From: Geodermatophilus nigrescens
Lineage (GTDB): Bacteria > Actinomycetota > Actinomycetes > Mycobacteriales > Geodermatophilaceae
Reading direction: 5' to 3'
DNA: 64,000 nt
Assembly (NCBI RefSeq): GCF_900129495.1
Contig: NZ_FQVX01000001.1
Span: 1,302,001-1,366,000 of the forward strand
A program made the translations under genes and the position numbers. Positions 45,058 through 53,107 of this stretch are shown here, piece by piece (position 1 is the first letter of the stretch; each line of letters opens with the position of its first letter). Under the pieces are notes generated by a model. That model was not told where the DNA came from and made no database searches. It was given only the letters and a program-made list of their open reading frames with translations.

Positions 45058-46374
45058 GTGCGCCTGCCCGGTCCCTCGGACCTCCTCGACCTGCCCTGGA
45101 CGCTCGCCGACTCGGTCCGCTCGCTGAGCGCGGCCCTGCCGCGCGCGGAGACGCTGCTGCCGCTGGCCGACGACGTCCTGCGCCGCACCCGCGCCCTGCT
45201 CGAGGGCGCCGCGCCGGCGGTGTCCCGCGCGGCGGCGGTCGGCCCGGAGGCGGTGGAGGTGGCGGCCGACCTCGTGCGGCGGTTCGCCGCGGTCGCCACG
45301 CCCGAGCGGGTCGCGACCGTGGGCGCGCTGGTCGACCGGCTCGGCGCCGCGCTCGCCCCGGAGCGGGTCGAGGCGGTCACCCGGACCGTGGACACGCTGC
45401 GCTCGCGCGCCGACGTCGTGCCCCGGCTCCTCGACGCCGCCGACGGCCTGCTGTCCTCCGGCCGGCTGGACCGGCTCGCCGACGGGCTCGACCGGCTGCT
45501 GGACGCCGACCTGCTGCCCCGCGTCGACCGCCTGCTCGACCACCTCGCCGACGAGCGGGTGGAGCGCGCGCTGGACCTCGCGGGCGACGACCGCGTCGTG
45601 CGGGCCCTCGAGCTCGTCACCGGTGACCGGGTCGAGCGGACCCTGGACGTGCTCACCGACCCGCGGGTCGACCGGAGCCTCGACGTCCTCACCGACCCCC
45701 GGGTGGACCGCACCCTGGACCTGCTGACCGGCGACCGGGTGCAGCAGGCCCTCGACCTCGCCGCCGACCAGCGCGTGCGCACGCTGCTGGACCTCGCGGC
45801 CGACGAGCGGGTGCTGCGCCTGCTGGGCCGGCTCGACGACCTGCTCGCCGAGGAGCGCGTCCCGCGCCTGGTGGACCGCGCCGGCGCGCTGCTGGAGGAC
45901 GAGCGCCTCGCGCGGCTGGGCGCCCGGGCGGACGCGCTGCTGACCGACGAGCGCCTCGACCGCGTCGAGGAGGTGCTCGACGGGGGGACCGCGGACGCCG
46001 TCCTCGACCTCGTGACCCGGCTGGACCGCGAGCTCACCGACGACGCGGCCCGCGCGCTCGGCACCCTCCTCGGCCGCCTGCCCGGCCTGCTCACCGAGGA
46101 GCGGGTCGCCGTCCTCGCGGCGCTCGCCGACCAGGCGCCGCGGCTGCTGCGCGGCCTGGAGGCCGGCACCCTGCCGACCACCGCCGACCTCGGGCGGGTG
46201 CCGACCGACCTGCACGCCCTGCTCGAGCTCGTCGACGACGTCCACCAGGTGGTGTCGGGCCTGCCCGGCGCCGGCCGCGCCCGCGACCGCGGCGACGACC
46301 CGCACCCGCAGGTCGAGGACCCCCGCCCGCCCGACGACGCGCCGCAGACCCGGGACGCGCAGCCGCAGGCCTGA
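45058..46374 (+). CDS. Unusual helical tandem-repeat protein, unknown function
   Basis: 438 residues, Leu/Asp/Arg/Val-rich, no signal peptide or membrane segment. Residues 163-258 are eight uninterrupted 12-residue repeats (examples LTDPRVDRSLDV, LTGDRVQQALDL, AADQRVRTLLDL) with consensus xxDxRVxRxLDL. Residues 259-306 are three 16-residue units (LDDLLAEERVPRLVDR, AGALLEDERLARLGAR, ADALLTDERLDRVEEV). The flanks carry looser versions. The C-terminus is Pro/Asp-rich and disordered. A 12-residue amphipathic spacing predicts an elongated solenoid or coiled surface. The GTG start has no ribosome site and may be leaderless. I do not recognise a family. Confidence 0.75.
   Translation: MRLPGPSDLLDLPWTLADSVRSLSAALPRAETLLPLADDVLRRTRALLEGAAPAVSRAAAVGPEAVEVAADLVRRFAAVATPERVATVGALVDRLGAALAPERVEAVTRTVDTLRSRADVVPRLLDAADGLLSSGRLDRLADGLDRLLDADLLPRVDRLLDHLADERVERALDLAGDDRVVRALELVTGDRVERTLDVLTDPRVDRSLDVLTDPRVDRTLDLLTGDRVQQALDLAADQRVRTLLDLAADERVLRLLGRLDDLLAEERVPRLVDRAGALLEDERLARLGARADALLTDERLDRVEEVLDGGTADAVLDLVTRLDRELTDDAARALGTLLGRLPGLLTEERVAVLAALADQAPRLLRGLEAGTLPTTADLGRVPTDLHALLELVDDVHQVVSGLPGAGRARDRGDDPHPQVEDPRPPDDAPQTRDAQPQA
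45544..45831 (+). repeat. Eight tandem 36-bp coding repeats
   Basis: DNA encoding residues 163-258 of the repeat protein: eight contiguous 12-codon units. The fourth and fifth units (45652-45723) are almost identical in protein (one Ser/Thr and one Val/Leu change), pointing to recent duplication; the others have drifted. Confidence 0.75.
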
Positions 46375-46379
46375 TCACC

Positions 46380-46432
46380 CGTCCTGGCTCACCGTGACGC
46401 GTCCTGGCTCGCCGCCCATCGTGAGCCCGGAC
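46380..46432. repeat. Intergenic direct/inverted repeat built on CGTCCTGGCTC
   Basis: CGTCCTGGCTC occurs at 46380 and 46400, exactly 20 bp apart, and a near reverse complement GTGAGCCCGGAC lies at 46421-46432. It can form a hairpin between the convergent repeat-protein and DUF3500 genes. Confidence 0.55.
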
Positions 46433-46435
46433 GCA

Positions 46436-46460
46436 GCACGATCAGCCGGCCTGATCGTGC
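46436..46460. terminator. Terminator overlapping the DUF3500 stop codon
   Basis: Perfect 10-bp inverted repeat GCACGATCAG/CTGATCGTGC with loop CCGGC. The minus-strand stop TGA (46444-46442) lies inside the left arm, so the hairpin includes the end of the coding sequence. It can serve both convergent genes. Confidence 0.65.
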
Positions 46461-47698
46461 CCGGCCTGCCACTGCCGCACCCAGGCGCGGCCGTAGTCGT
46501 TGCCGTGCGGGGTCCGCAGCACCGTGTGGACGTGGAACGGCTGCGGAGTGGCGTGGTCGAGGAAGACGCCGCAGTGGTGGTCGAGCTCGGCGATCACCAC
46601 CGGCGACTGCACCCGGTAGTAGAAGACGTCGCCGGGCGCGTGCCCGCCGATCCAGGAGAACCACGTGTCGTCGAGGTGCACCCCGACCTCGCGCAGCCGC
46701 GCCGCCCGCGGGCCCTCGGGGAGCAGCCGCACGAACGTCGACACCAGGTGCAGCACCCGGGCGCGGGCGTCCGCCGAGAGGTCCGCGCCGCGCACGCCCT
46801 CGGCCGGGATCACCCGGTTGTCCTGGAACGCGCCGGCCAGGTGCCGCTCGTCGCCGGGGTGCACGCGGCCGGGCGGCATCGCCGGGTCGACCATCCGCTC
46901 GTAGACGGTGGCGGCCGCCCGCTGCTCCGGCGTCAGCGCGGCCATGACCGACAGGCCGGCCTCGATGCGGTCGGCGAACAGGCCGGCGATCCCGGCGTGC
47001 GGGCCCTCGTCGATCTCGTCGGGTTCGGCGCCGACGAACACCGGCGAGACCACCATCCGGCCCTCGACGACCAGCACGTTGACCGCGCAGTGGTGGCCGT
47101 AGAGCTGCCAGCCCCACGGCGCGCGGAGGTCGGGGGCGCCGTAGAGCGCGAGGTTGTAGCTCCACTCGCCGAGCACGGTGGGCAGGTCGACGACGTCGCC
47201 GAGGAAGCCGTTGACCAGCATCGCGGCGTGCACGAGGCCCGCGCCCTCGGGCGACAGCGACGCGCGCACGAGGCCCAGCGCCGCCTCGCGCACCTCCTCG
47301 GGCTGGGACTCCAGGCGCAGGCCGGTGTCGAACTGCATGAACTCCGGGTTGGCCCAGGTCTGCCACTCGGGCGCGTCGACGGGGAAGCACACGCGCGCGC
47401 GGTCCTCGGCCGACAGGAGGGAGAGCAGGGACCCCGCGGCGGCCACCATCGCGGCCACCGGCGCCTCCTCGCCGGGGCGCGCGGGCTCTAAACGGTGCAC
47501 CTCCGGGCGCAGCGTGCCGTCCTCGGTCACCCCGCGGAACGGCGCCAGGTACAGCGGCGTCCAGCCCTCGACCAGGCCGCCGGTGAACGTCCCGGGCGTG
47601 CGGGCGTGCTCGCGGTAGGCGTACGGGTCCATCCCGCGGACCTCCGCCAGCCGCGGGTGGTCGTGCGGGAACAGGTACCGCCGGAACTCACCGGGCAC
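46442..47698 (-). CDS. DUF3500 family protein
   Basis: 418 residues of a family with no known activity. Recognised by LVRASLSPEGAGLVHAAMLV-type helix, GEWSYNLALYGAPD, PWGWQLYGHHCAVNVLVVEG and MVVSPVFVGAEP; the GHH and the C-terminal LDHHCGVF, PFHVHTVLRTPHGNDYG are His-rich and may bind a metal. No signal peptide, cytoplasmic. The GTG start lies 11 bp inside the end of the FAH gene. Last gene of the operon FAD-monooxygenase, GH1, FAH, DUF3500, so a step in plant-glycoside or aromatic breakdown is likely. Confidence 0.82.
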   Translation of the reverse strand: MPGEFRRYLFPHDHPRLAEVRGMDPYAYREHARTPGTFTGGLVEGWTPLYLAPFRGVTEDGTLRPEVHRLEPARPGEEAPVAAMVAAAGSLLSLLSAEDRARVCFPVDAPEWQTWANPEFMQFDTGLRLESQPEEVREAALGLVRASLSPEGAGLVHAAMLVNGFLGDVVDLPTVLGEWSYNLALYGAPDLRAPWGWQLYGHHCAVNVLVVEGRMVVSPVFVGAEPDEIDEGPHAGIAGLFADRIEAGLSVMAALTPEQRAAATVYERMVDPAMPPGRVHPGDERHLAGAFQDNRVIPAEGVRGADLSADARARVLHLVSTFVRLLPEGPRAARLREVGVHLDDTWFSWIGGHAPGDVFYYRVQSPVVIAELDHHCGVFLDHATPQPFHVHTVLRTPHGNDYGRAWVRQWQAGHDQAG

Positions 47699-48539
47699 GG
47701 CGCGCCCCGCTCCCCACGATGCGGTTGGTGAGCACGCCGAGCCGCTCGACCTCGACCTCGACGACGTCGCCGGGCTGCATGAGCCACGGGGGCGTGCGGG
47801 CGTAGCCGACGCCGGACGGCGTGCCGGTGGCCAGCAGGTCGCCCGGGCGCAGCGTGAATGTGCGCGAGACGAGGGCGAGGGTGTCGCCGACCGTGTAGAC
47901 CATCTCGTCGGTGCGCCCGTCCTGGACGGTCTCCCCATTGACCCGGGTCCGGACCCGCAGGCCCTCGCGCAGGTCGCCCACCTCGGCGGCGGGGACCAGC
48001 GGCCCGAGCGGGCCCGACTCGTCGCCGTTCTTGCCGAGGATCCACTGGCTGGTCAGCTTCTGCGCCCGCCGCGAGGTGACGTCGTTGAAGGTGGAGTAGC
48101 CGACGACGGCGGCCAGCGCCTCCTCCGGCGTCGCGTCGGTCAGCGTCGAGCCGACGTAGGCCACCACCTCGCCCTCCCAGTCGAGGCCGTCCTCATCGGC
48201 GGGCACCGGGATCTCCGCCCCGTCGACGGTGAGCGACTGCGTCCAGCGGGCGAACAGCGTCGGGTACGGCGGCACGCCGTCGCCGGCGAAGGAGCCTTCC
48301 GCGACGTGCTTCAGGTAGTTCAGCCCGATGCAGACCACCCGGGCGCCGGGCAGCACGGGCGGCACGAACTCCACGTCGCCGACCGGGACCGGCTCCCCGT
48401 CCACCTGGCGCGCGAGGTGCCCGGCGGCGTCGGCCCAGAAGTCCTCCAGCCCGGCGAGCACCGTCACCGTCGCGCCGTCCTCCGAGAGCGCCGCCACCTC
48501 CACCGGCCCGCCGTCGCGGCGGATGCCCACGACCCGCAT
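47688..48539 (-). CDS. Fumarylacetoacetate-hydrolase family protein
   Basis: 283 residues of the FAH fold, metal-dependent hydrolases/isomerases/decarboxylases that act on ring-fission products. Conserved parts are VCIGLNYLKHVAEGS, LDWEGEVVAYVG (metal-binding Glu), VVGYSTFNDVTSRRAQKLTS, GKNGDESGPLGP and ATGTPSGVGYA. The ATG overlaps the GH1 stop by 1 bp (TGATG). In this operon, directly after a FAD monooxygenase and a glucosidase, it probably cleaves an acylpyruvate-like product of an opened aromatic ring. Confidence 0.87.
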   Translation of the reverse strand: MRVVGIRRDGGPVEVAALSEDGATVTVLAGLEDFWADAAGHLARQVDGEPVPVGDVEFVPPVLPGARVVCIGLNYLKHVAEGSFAGDGVPPYPTLFARWTQSLTVDGAEIPVPADEDGLDWEGEVVAYVGSTLTDATPEEALAAVVGYSTFNDVTSRRAQKLTSQWILGKNGDESGPLGPLVPAAEVGDLREGLRVRTRVNGETVQDGRTDEMVYTVGDTLALVSRTFTLRPGDLLATGTPSGVGYARTPPWLMQPGDVVEVEVERLGVLTNRIVGSGARRAR

Positions 48540-49714
48540 CAGGCGAGCCCGTTACGGCGGGCGACCTCGCCGAGCCAGATGAGGCTCGGCTTGGGCGTGC
48601 GGGCGAAGGTCCGCCGGTCGACGGCGACCAGGCCGAAGGTGGGCCGGTAGCCGAGCATCCACTCGAAGTTGTCCAGCAGCGACCAGTGCAGGTAGCCGCG
48701 GACGTCGGCACCGCCCTCGACCGCGCCGGCCAGGGAGGTCAGCGCGTCGCGGGTGAAGGCGATGCGGTCGTCGTCGTCGGCGGTGGCGATGCCGTTTTCG
48801 GTGACCAGCAGCGGCAGGCCGGGCAGCACCTCGGCGGCGCGGGCGACGGCGGCGCCGAGCGCCTGCGGCCGGCGCTCCATCCCGTGGGCCAGCGTCTGCA
48901 GCTCCGGGGCGGGCGCGACCAGGCCGCCGCCGTCGAAGCGGGCGGCGGTGTAGACCTGCAGGCCCAGGAAGTCGTCGTCGCGGGCCACCTCGAGGAACTG
49001 GTCCTCGAACGCGGCGCGCTCCTCGCGCATCCGCTCCTCCCCGCCGGGCTCCGCGAGGTGCTCGCGGCCGACGAGCGTCATGCCGGCGGCGCGCACGTTC
49101 CCGCGGAGCACGTCCATCGCCCGGCCGTGCAGGCCGAGCAGGGCCTCGGCGACGCCCTGGTCGGGCCGGGGGAGGCCGCGGATCTCCTCGCCCCGCATCG
49201 CCATCGCGCCCATCACCGGCTGGGCCGCCATGAGGTTGGGCTCGTTGAGCGTGCAGACGTACTCGGCGTCGGCGAGCACCGGCAGCGCGTACTCGGCGAA
49301 GCGGGCGAGCCGGTCAAGGGTCTTCTGCCCGGTCCAGCCGCCGTCGCGCAGCAGCCAGCGCGGCTGGGTGAAGTGCACGAGCGTCACGACCGGCGCCAGG
49401 CCGCGGTCGCGGCAGCCGTCGAGGACCCGGCGGTAGTGGTCGAGGGCCGCGCGGGAGAACTCGCCCTCCTCCGGCTCGATGCGGCTCCACTCGAGGCTGA
49501 ACCGGTAGGCGGTGAGTCCCGCGCCGGCGACCAGGTCGAGGTCCTCGGGCCAGCGGTGCCAGGAGTCGCAGGCGTCGCCGCTGGGCTCGGCGAACGGCGA
49601 GTGCGGCGAGTGCTCGGCCTCCCAGTGGTCGTTGTTGACGTTGCCGCCCTCGACCTGGTGGGCGGCGGTGGCGGCACCCCAGAGGAAGCCCTCCGGGAAC
49701 TGTGCGGCGGTCAT
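48539..49714 (-). CDS. GH1 family beta-glycosidase
   Basis: 391-residue GH1 retaining beta-glycosidase. N-terminal FLWGAATAAHQVEGGNVNND, acid/base Glu in CTLNEPN, nucleophile Glu in LLVTENGIA and C-terminal YLHWSLLDNFEWMLGY are all present. It is about 50-60 residues shorter than typical GH1 enzymes, with reduced loops. No signal peptide: intracellular. ATG follows GAAGGAG. Located between an aromatic FAD monooxygenase and a FAH hydrolase, and near GH78 rhamnosidases, it may remove the glucose of a flavonoid rutinoside after rhamnose is cut off. Confidence 0.88.
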   Translation of the reverse strand: MTAAQFPEGFLWGAATAAHQVEGGNVNNDHWEAEHSPHSPFAEPSGDACDSWHRWPEDLDLVAGAGLTAYRFSLEWSRIEPEEGEFSRAALDHYRRVLDGCRDRGLAPVVTLVHFTQPRWLLRDGGWTGQKTLDRLARFAEYALPVLADAEYVCTLNEPNLMAAQPVMGAMAMRGEEIRGLPRPDQGVAEALLGLHGRAMDVLRGNVRAAGMTLVGREHLAEPGGEERMREERAAFEDQFLEVARDDDFLGLQVYTAARFDGGGLVAPAPELQTLAHGMERRPQALGAAVARAAEVLPGLPLLVTENGIATADDDDRIAFTRDALTSLAGAVEGGADVRGYLHWSLLDNFEWMLGYRPTFGLVAVDRRTFARTPKPSLIWLGEVARRNGLA

Positions 49715-49737
49715 GGGCGGATCTCCTTCGGGGAGGG

Positions 49738-51366
49738 TCAGCGGAGGGCGGGGACGGCGGCGCCGAGCACGCGGGCCAGCAGCGCGTCCGGGTCGGGGAC
49801 GGACGCGCCGCGCCAGGCGACGTGCTGGTCGGGCCGCACGAGCACCAGGTCGGCGTCCACCAGGTCGCGCAGGCCCGGCTCGCCGGCCAGGTCCACGACG
49901 GCGAGCGGCACGCCGCGGGCGGCCGCGGCGGCCGCGAGGGCGCCGGGGTCCGCTGCGGGGTCGAGCCGCAGGAGCGTGAACCCGTCGCCGAGCCGGTCGA
50001 ACAGCGAGTCGCCGCCGGCCAGCCAGGCGTGTGGCAGCCGCGCGCCGGGGTGCGCCGACGGGGTGAAGGTCGCGAGCGCGGGCCCGGGCACCGGCCGGCC
50101 GTCGGGGACGACGACGGGGGAGTCGGGGTAGTCGTAGCCGAGGACCAGGCCGAGGCTGTGGAACTCGGGGTCCTTGACCTGCAGCGCCTCCGCCAGCGCG
50201 GCGCGCAGCTCCACGCCGGTCGGGCCGTCGTCGTCCAGGTCGCGGCCGGTGAAGGCGGGGGCGAGGAACGCCTCCTGGCTGCCGGCGGCGTCGATGGTGC
50301 GCCGTGCGACCGGCCGGCGCTCGGGCTCGTAGCTGTCGAGCAGTGCGGCGGGCGCCCAGCCCTGCAGCACGGCGGCGAGCTTCCAGCCGACGTTGACCGC
50401 GTCGCCGACGCAGGTGTTGAAGCCGTGGCCACCCCACGGCGGGTTGAGGTGCGCGGCGTCGCCGACGAGGAACACCCGCTCGCCGCGGTAGCGGTCGGCG
50501 AGCAGCATCCGCGCCTGCCACGGGTCGGTGGCCAGCACCTCGACGTCGATGTCGTCCCCGACCATCGCGCGCACCAGCGCGGCGGCGTCGGCGTCGCCGG
50601 CCACCGTGTCGACGCCCTGGACGATCGCCCACCAGGTGCCGTCGAGGTCGAGGCGGCCCATGAGCCCGCCGCGCTCGGTGCCGATCACCCAGTGGTGCAC
50701 GCCGTGCGCGCACAGCGGCCGCTCCTCCAGCGCGCGCGAGCGGAAGGTGACGCTGAGGTTGGGCAGCGCGCCGGATGAGCCCTCGTAGCGCGCGCCGATC
50801 GCGCGGCGGGAGACGCCGGCGCTGCCGTCGCAGCCGAGCACGTACTCGGCGGTCACCTCGGCGGTCCCGCCGTCGCGTCCCTCGACGACGGCGCGCACCT
50901 CGTCGGGGCCGTCGGTGACGGCGGTGACCCGGGAGCCGAGGAGCAGCGTGACGGCGGGCAGTTCCGCGGCGGCCTCGCGCAGCAGCCGCTCGACCTCCGA
51001 CTGCGGCGCCTGCTGGCCGGCCTCGGCGGCGATCTGCCGCGGCCGGGTCCACAGCCCGAACGCCTCCGGGAAGCGGGTGATCTCGTGGCCGAACAGCCCG
51101 GTGCAGAAGACGACGTCCTGCGCGTACGAGACCGGCAGCGGCGCGGCGGCGCGCAGCCGGTCGGCCAGGCCCCAGCGGCGCAGGTGCTCCATGGTCCGGA
51201 CGCTGGTGGTCTTGGCGCGGGGGCGCAGCGGGTCCAGCGCCGTGCGCGGCTCGACGACGAGGACCTCGATCCCGCGCCGGCCCAGCTCGATCGCCGCGGC
51301 CAGGCCGCTGGGACCGCCGCCGGCCACGAGGACCGGGACCCGCGGGGGGACGTGCGCTTCGGTCAC
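49738..51366 (-). CDS. FAD-dependent aromatic monooxygenase (PheA/TfdB type)
   Basis: 542-residue flavoprotein hydroxylase with FAD/NAD(P)H site (VLVAGGGPSGLAAAIELGRRG), the second FAD contact GDAAHLNPPWGGHGFNTCVG, DAVNVGWKLAAVLQGWAP, and a C-terminal thioredoxin-like domain as in phenol or 3-hydroxyphenylpropionate hydroxylases (about residues 390-540). The GTG at 51366 is 6 nt after AGGAG. First gene of the operon with GH1, FAH and DUF3500. A phenolic ring derived from a flavonoid A ring (phloroglucinol type) is a plausible substrate; this is inferred from the cupin dioxygenase nearby. Confidence 0.87.
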   Translation of the reverse strand: MTEAHVPPRVPVLVAGGGPSGLAAAIELGRRGIEVLVVEPRTALDPLRPRAKTTSVRTMEHLRRWGLADRLRAAAPLPVSYAQDVVFCTGLFGHEITRFPEAFGLWTRPRQIAAEAGQQAPQSEVERLLREAAAELPAVTLLLGSRVTAVTDGPDEVRAVVEGRDGGTAEVTAEYVLGCDGSAGVSRRAIGARYEGSSGALPNLSVTFRSRALEERPLCAHGVHHWVIGTERGGLMGRLDLDGTWWAIVQGVDTVAGDADAAALVRAMVGDDIDVEVLATDPWQARMLLADRYRGERVFLVGDAAHLNPPWGGHGFNTCVGDAVNVGWKLAAVLQGWAPAALLDSYEPERRPVARRTIDAAGSQEAFLAPAFTGRDLDDDGPTGVELRAALAEALQVKDPEFHSLGLVLGYDYPDSPVVVPDGRPVPGPALATFTPSAHPGARLPHAWLAGGDSLFDRLGDGFTLLRLDPAADPGALAAAAAARGVPLAVVDLAGEPGLRDLVDADLVLVRPDQHVAWRGASVPDPDALLARVLGAAVPALR

Positions 51367-51465
51367 GGGGGACTCCTGTCGAACAGCGGTGCGGGAGCAG
51401 TCTCTGGCGCGATGGAGGCCGAGGAGGGGGGCCGGCGGGCTCGGGGGGCCGCGTCCGGACGGGGA

Positions 51466-51518
51466 CGAGCATCCGTGGCGCGGGTCACCCTGCCGAGTGC
51501 CGATTCCATTGACCGGCA
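51466..51518 (-). promoter_or_regulatory. Upstream control region of the FAD-monooxygenase operon
   Basis: Contains, on the plus strand, the 25-bp block CGAGCATCCGTG-N5-GGTCACCC (51466-51490), also found before the cupin gene, and the motif CCATTGACCGGCA (51506-51518) shared with two other promoters here. In transcription direction the order is motif, 15 bp, GGGTGACC, 5 bp, CACGGATGCTCG. Probably regulator site plus core promoter. Confidence 0.6.
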
Positions 51519-51540
51519 AGCGGACCCCGGCCGTTCCGGA

Positions 51541-52446
51541 TCAGCCGCCGAGCAGCCGCGCGCGGAGGAAGGCGACGGTCCGGTCGAGGGCGTCGGCCGC
51601 CGCCTCGGGGGCGTCGAGCCACATGTGGTCGGCGCCGGGGTAGGTGTGCAGCGCGACGTCCGCGCCTGCCGCGCGGAGGGCGTCGGCGAGTCGCTCGGAC
51701 TGCACGCACGGGACGAACCGGTCGGCGCGGCCGTGCAGCAGCAGGAACGGCGGCGCCCCGGCCGACACGTGGGCGAGCGGGCTCGCCTCCGCCGCGGCGT
51801 CGGGGGCGTCCGCGGGCGCAGCGCCGAGCAGCTGCGCCTCGCGGGTGCCGGCGTCGGCGGGGTCCGCGCCGGCGTCCCCGGCGAAGCCCACGAGGTCGGT
51901 CGGCGGGTACCAGGCGGCCACCCCGACGACGGCGCTGGACGGGCCCGTCACGCCGACGTCGCCCTCCAGCTCCGGGTCGGTGACCAGGCCGAGCAGCGCG
52001 GCCAGGTGCCCGCCGGCCGACTCGCCCCACGCGGCCGGCCGGTCGCCGTCGATCCCGAGCTCGTGCGCCCGGGACCGCAGCCAGCGGACGGCGGCCTTCG
52101 CGTCGGACAGTTGCGCGGGCCACACCGCCTCGCCGGAGAGCCGGTAGTCGGCGCTGGCGACGGCGATCCCGGCGGCCGCCACGCGCCCGAACAGCGTGCG
52201 GCCGGGGAAGGCCGGCCCGCCGGAGCGCCGGCTGCCCAGCCGCCAGCCGCCGCCGTGCAGGAAGAGCACGACCGGGTGCGGGCCGTCGCCGGCCGGCAGG
52301 TACAGGTCGAGCTCGAGCGGGCGGGCGCCGGGGAGCGCCGCGTAGGGGACCCCGGGGAGGAGGCGGGTGCCGTCCGGGCCGGGCAGGGCCGGCGGCAGCG
52401 GGGCGGCGTGTGCCGGCGGGGGCAGCGGCAGGGCGGGCGTGGGCAC
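51541..52446 (-). CDS. Alpha/beta-hydrolase, BD-FAE/acetylesterase type
   Basis: 301-residue esterase. Oxyanion motif LHGGGWRLG, nucleophile elbow WGESAGGH, acid Asp in HGRADRFVP and catalytic His in PGADHMWLD. The segment is of the bacterial feruloyl-esterase-like (BD-FAE, PF20434) group. Pro-rich N-terminus, no clear signal peptide. GTG after GAGGAGG. It lies just downstream of the quercetinase-like cupin gene, with little room for its own promoter. Hydrolysis of the depside ester made by the dioxygenase, or of acyl groups on glycosides, would fit. Confidence 0.85.
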   Translation of the reverse strand: MPTPALPLPPPAHAAPLPPALPGPDGTRLLPGVPYAALPGARPLELDLYLPAGDGPHPVVLFLHGGGWRLGSRRSGGPAFPGRTLFGRVAAAGIAVASADYRLSGEAVWPAQLSDAKAAVRWLRSRAHELGIDGDRPAAWGESAGGHLAALLGLVTDPELEGDVGVTGPSSAVVGVAAWYPPTDLVGFAGDAGADPADAGTREAQLLGAAPADAPDAAAEASPLAHVSAGAPPFLLLHGRADRFVPCVQSERLADALRAAGADVALHTYPGADHMWLDAPEAAADALDRTVAFLRARLLGG

Positions 52447-52469
52447 GGGGCCTCCTCGGGACGCGCGAC

Positions 52470-52498
52470 GGGCGCGGCTCCACGCAGGAGCCGCGCCC
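52470..52498 (-). terminator. Hairpin between cupin and esterase genes
   Basis: Perfect 11-bp stem GGGCGCGGCTC/GAGCCGCGCCC with a 7-nt loop, 18 nt after the cupin stop. Only about 23 nt separate it from the esterase start, so some read-through into the esterase gene is likely. Confidence 0.65.
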
Positions 52499-52516
52499 GG
52501 TGAGGGGATGCGGGAC

Positions 52517-53074
52517 TCAGCCCTGCTCGGGCCAGGTGTAGTCGCGCAGGAACCGCATCCGGTGCTGCTGCGCCGCCGCCTGCATGCGCGGGAAGTCCGG
52601 GACGAACGGCGGCTGGTCCGTCGCCGTGGAGTCGGTCGGGGTGCCCATGTGCTGGAAGAACCGCTCGAAGCCGCCCGACAGCGTGCCCATCATCCGGGCG
52701 TCCTCGACGATCTGGTACGCGTGGGCGAAGCCGGCGGGGACGTAGCCGAAGTCGCCGGGGGTGAGCAGCTGGGACTGCTTGCCGCCCTCGGCGTCCTCGA
52801 AGAACAGCCGCACCTTCCCGTCGAGGACGAAGAACGTCTCGTGCGTCGCGTCGTGCGAGTGCGTGGGGATGACGTCGCCGGCGGGGGAGTCGCTGACGAC
52901 GATCCCGAACTGGTTCTCCGTCTCCTCACCGGAGAGCAGCACGGTGAACAGGTCGCCGAAGAGCTTCGCGTGCTCGCCCTCGCCGCGCCGGAGCACGTAG
53001 GGGACGGGCTTGCCGGGCAGGACCCCCTGCCACTGCGGCCCCTTCTCCGGGTCGATCAGGTACTCGAAGCTCAT
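52517..53074 (-). CDS. queD: Quercetin 2,3-dioxygenase-like monocupin
   Basis: 185-residue single-cupin protein, the size of Streptomyces QueD. Motif 1 (IPTHSHDATHETFFVLDG) gives metal ligands H72, H74 and E79; motif 2 (GDFGYVPAGFAHAY) gives H118, with the same spacing as QueD. FGDLFTVLLSGEETENQFG is also QueD-like. QueD cleaves the heterocyclic C ring of flavonols, releasing CO and a depside (2-protocatechuoyl-phloroglucinol carboxylate). ATG 5 nt after GGGAG. The neighbours (glycosidases, FAD monooxygenase, esterases) support flavonoid breakdown. Another cupin dioxygenase or isomerase cannot be excluded. Confidence 0.75.
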   Translation of the reverse strand: MSFEYLIDPEKGPQWQGVLPGKPVPYVLRRGEGEHAKLFGDLFTVLLSGEETENQFGIVVSDSPAGDVIPTHSHDATHETFFVLDGKVRLFFEDAEGGKQSQLLTPGDFGYVPAGFAHAYQIVEDARMMGTLSGGFERFFQHMGTPTDSTATDQPPFVPDFPRMQAAAQQHRMRFLRDYTWPEQG

Positions 53075-53107
53075 CTGCACTCCCGGGTCGGGTCGACGCT
53101 GACCGGT

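Noticed and set aside
47699..47938. N-terminal extension of DUF3500 up to 47938
   Set aside because: The extra 80 residues are Ser/Arg/Pro-rich and lie over the FAH gene; the GTG at 47698 directly precedes the DUF3500-like sequence.
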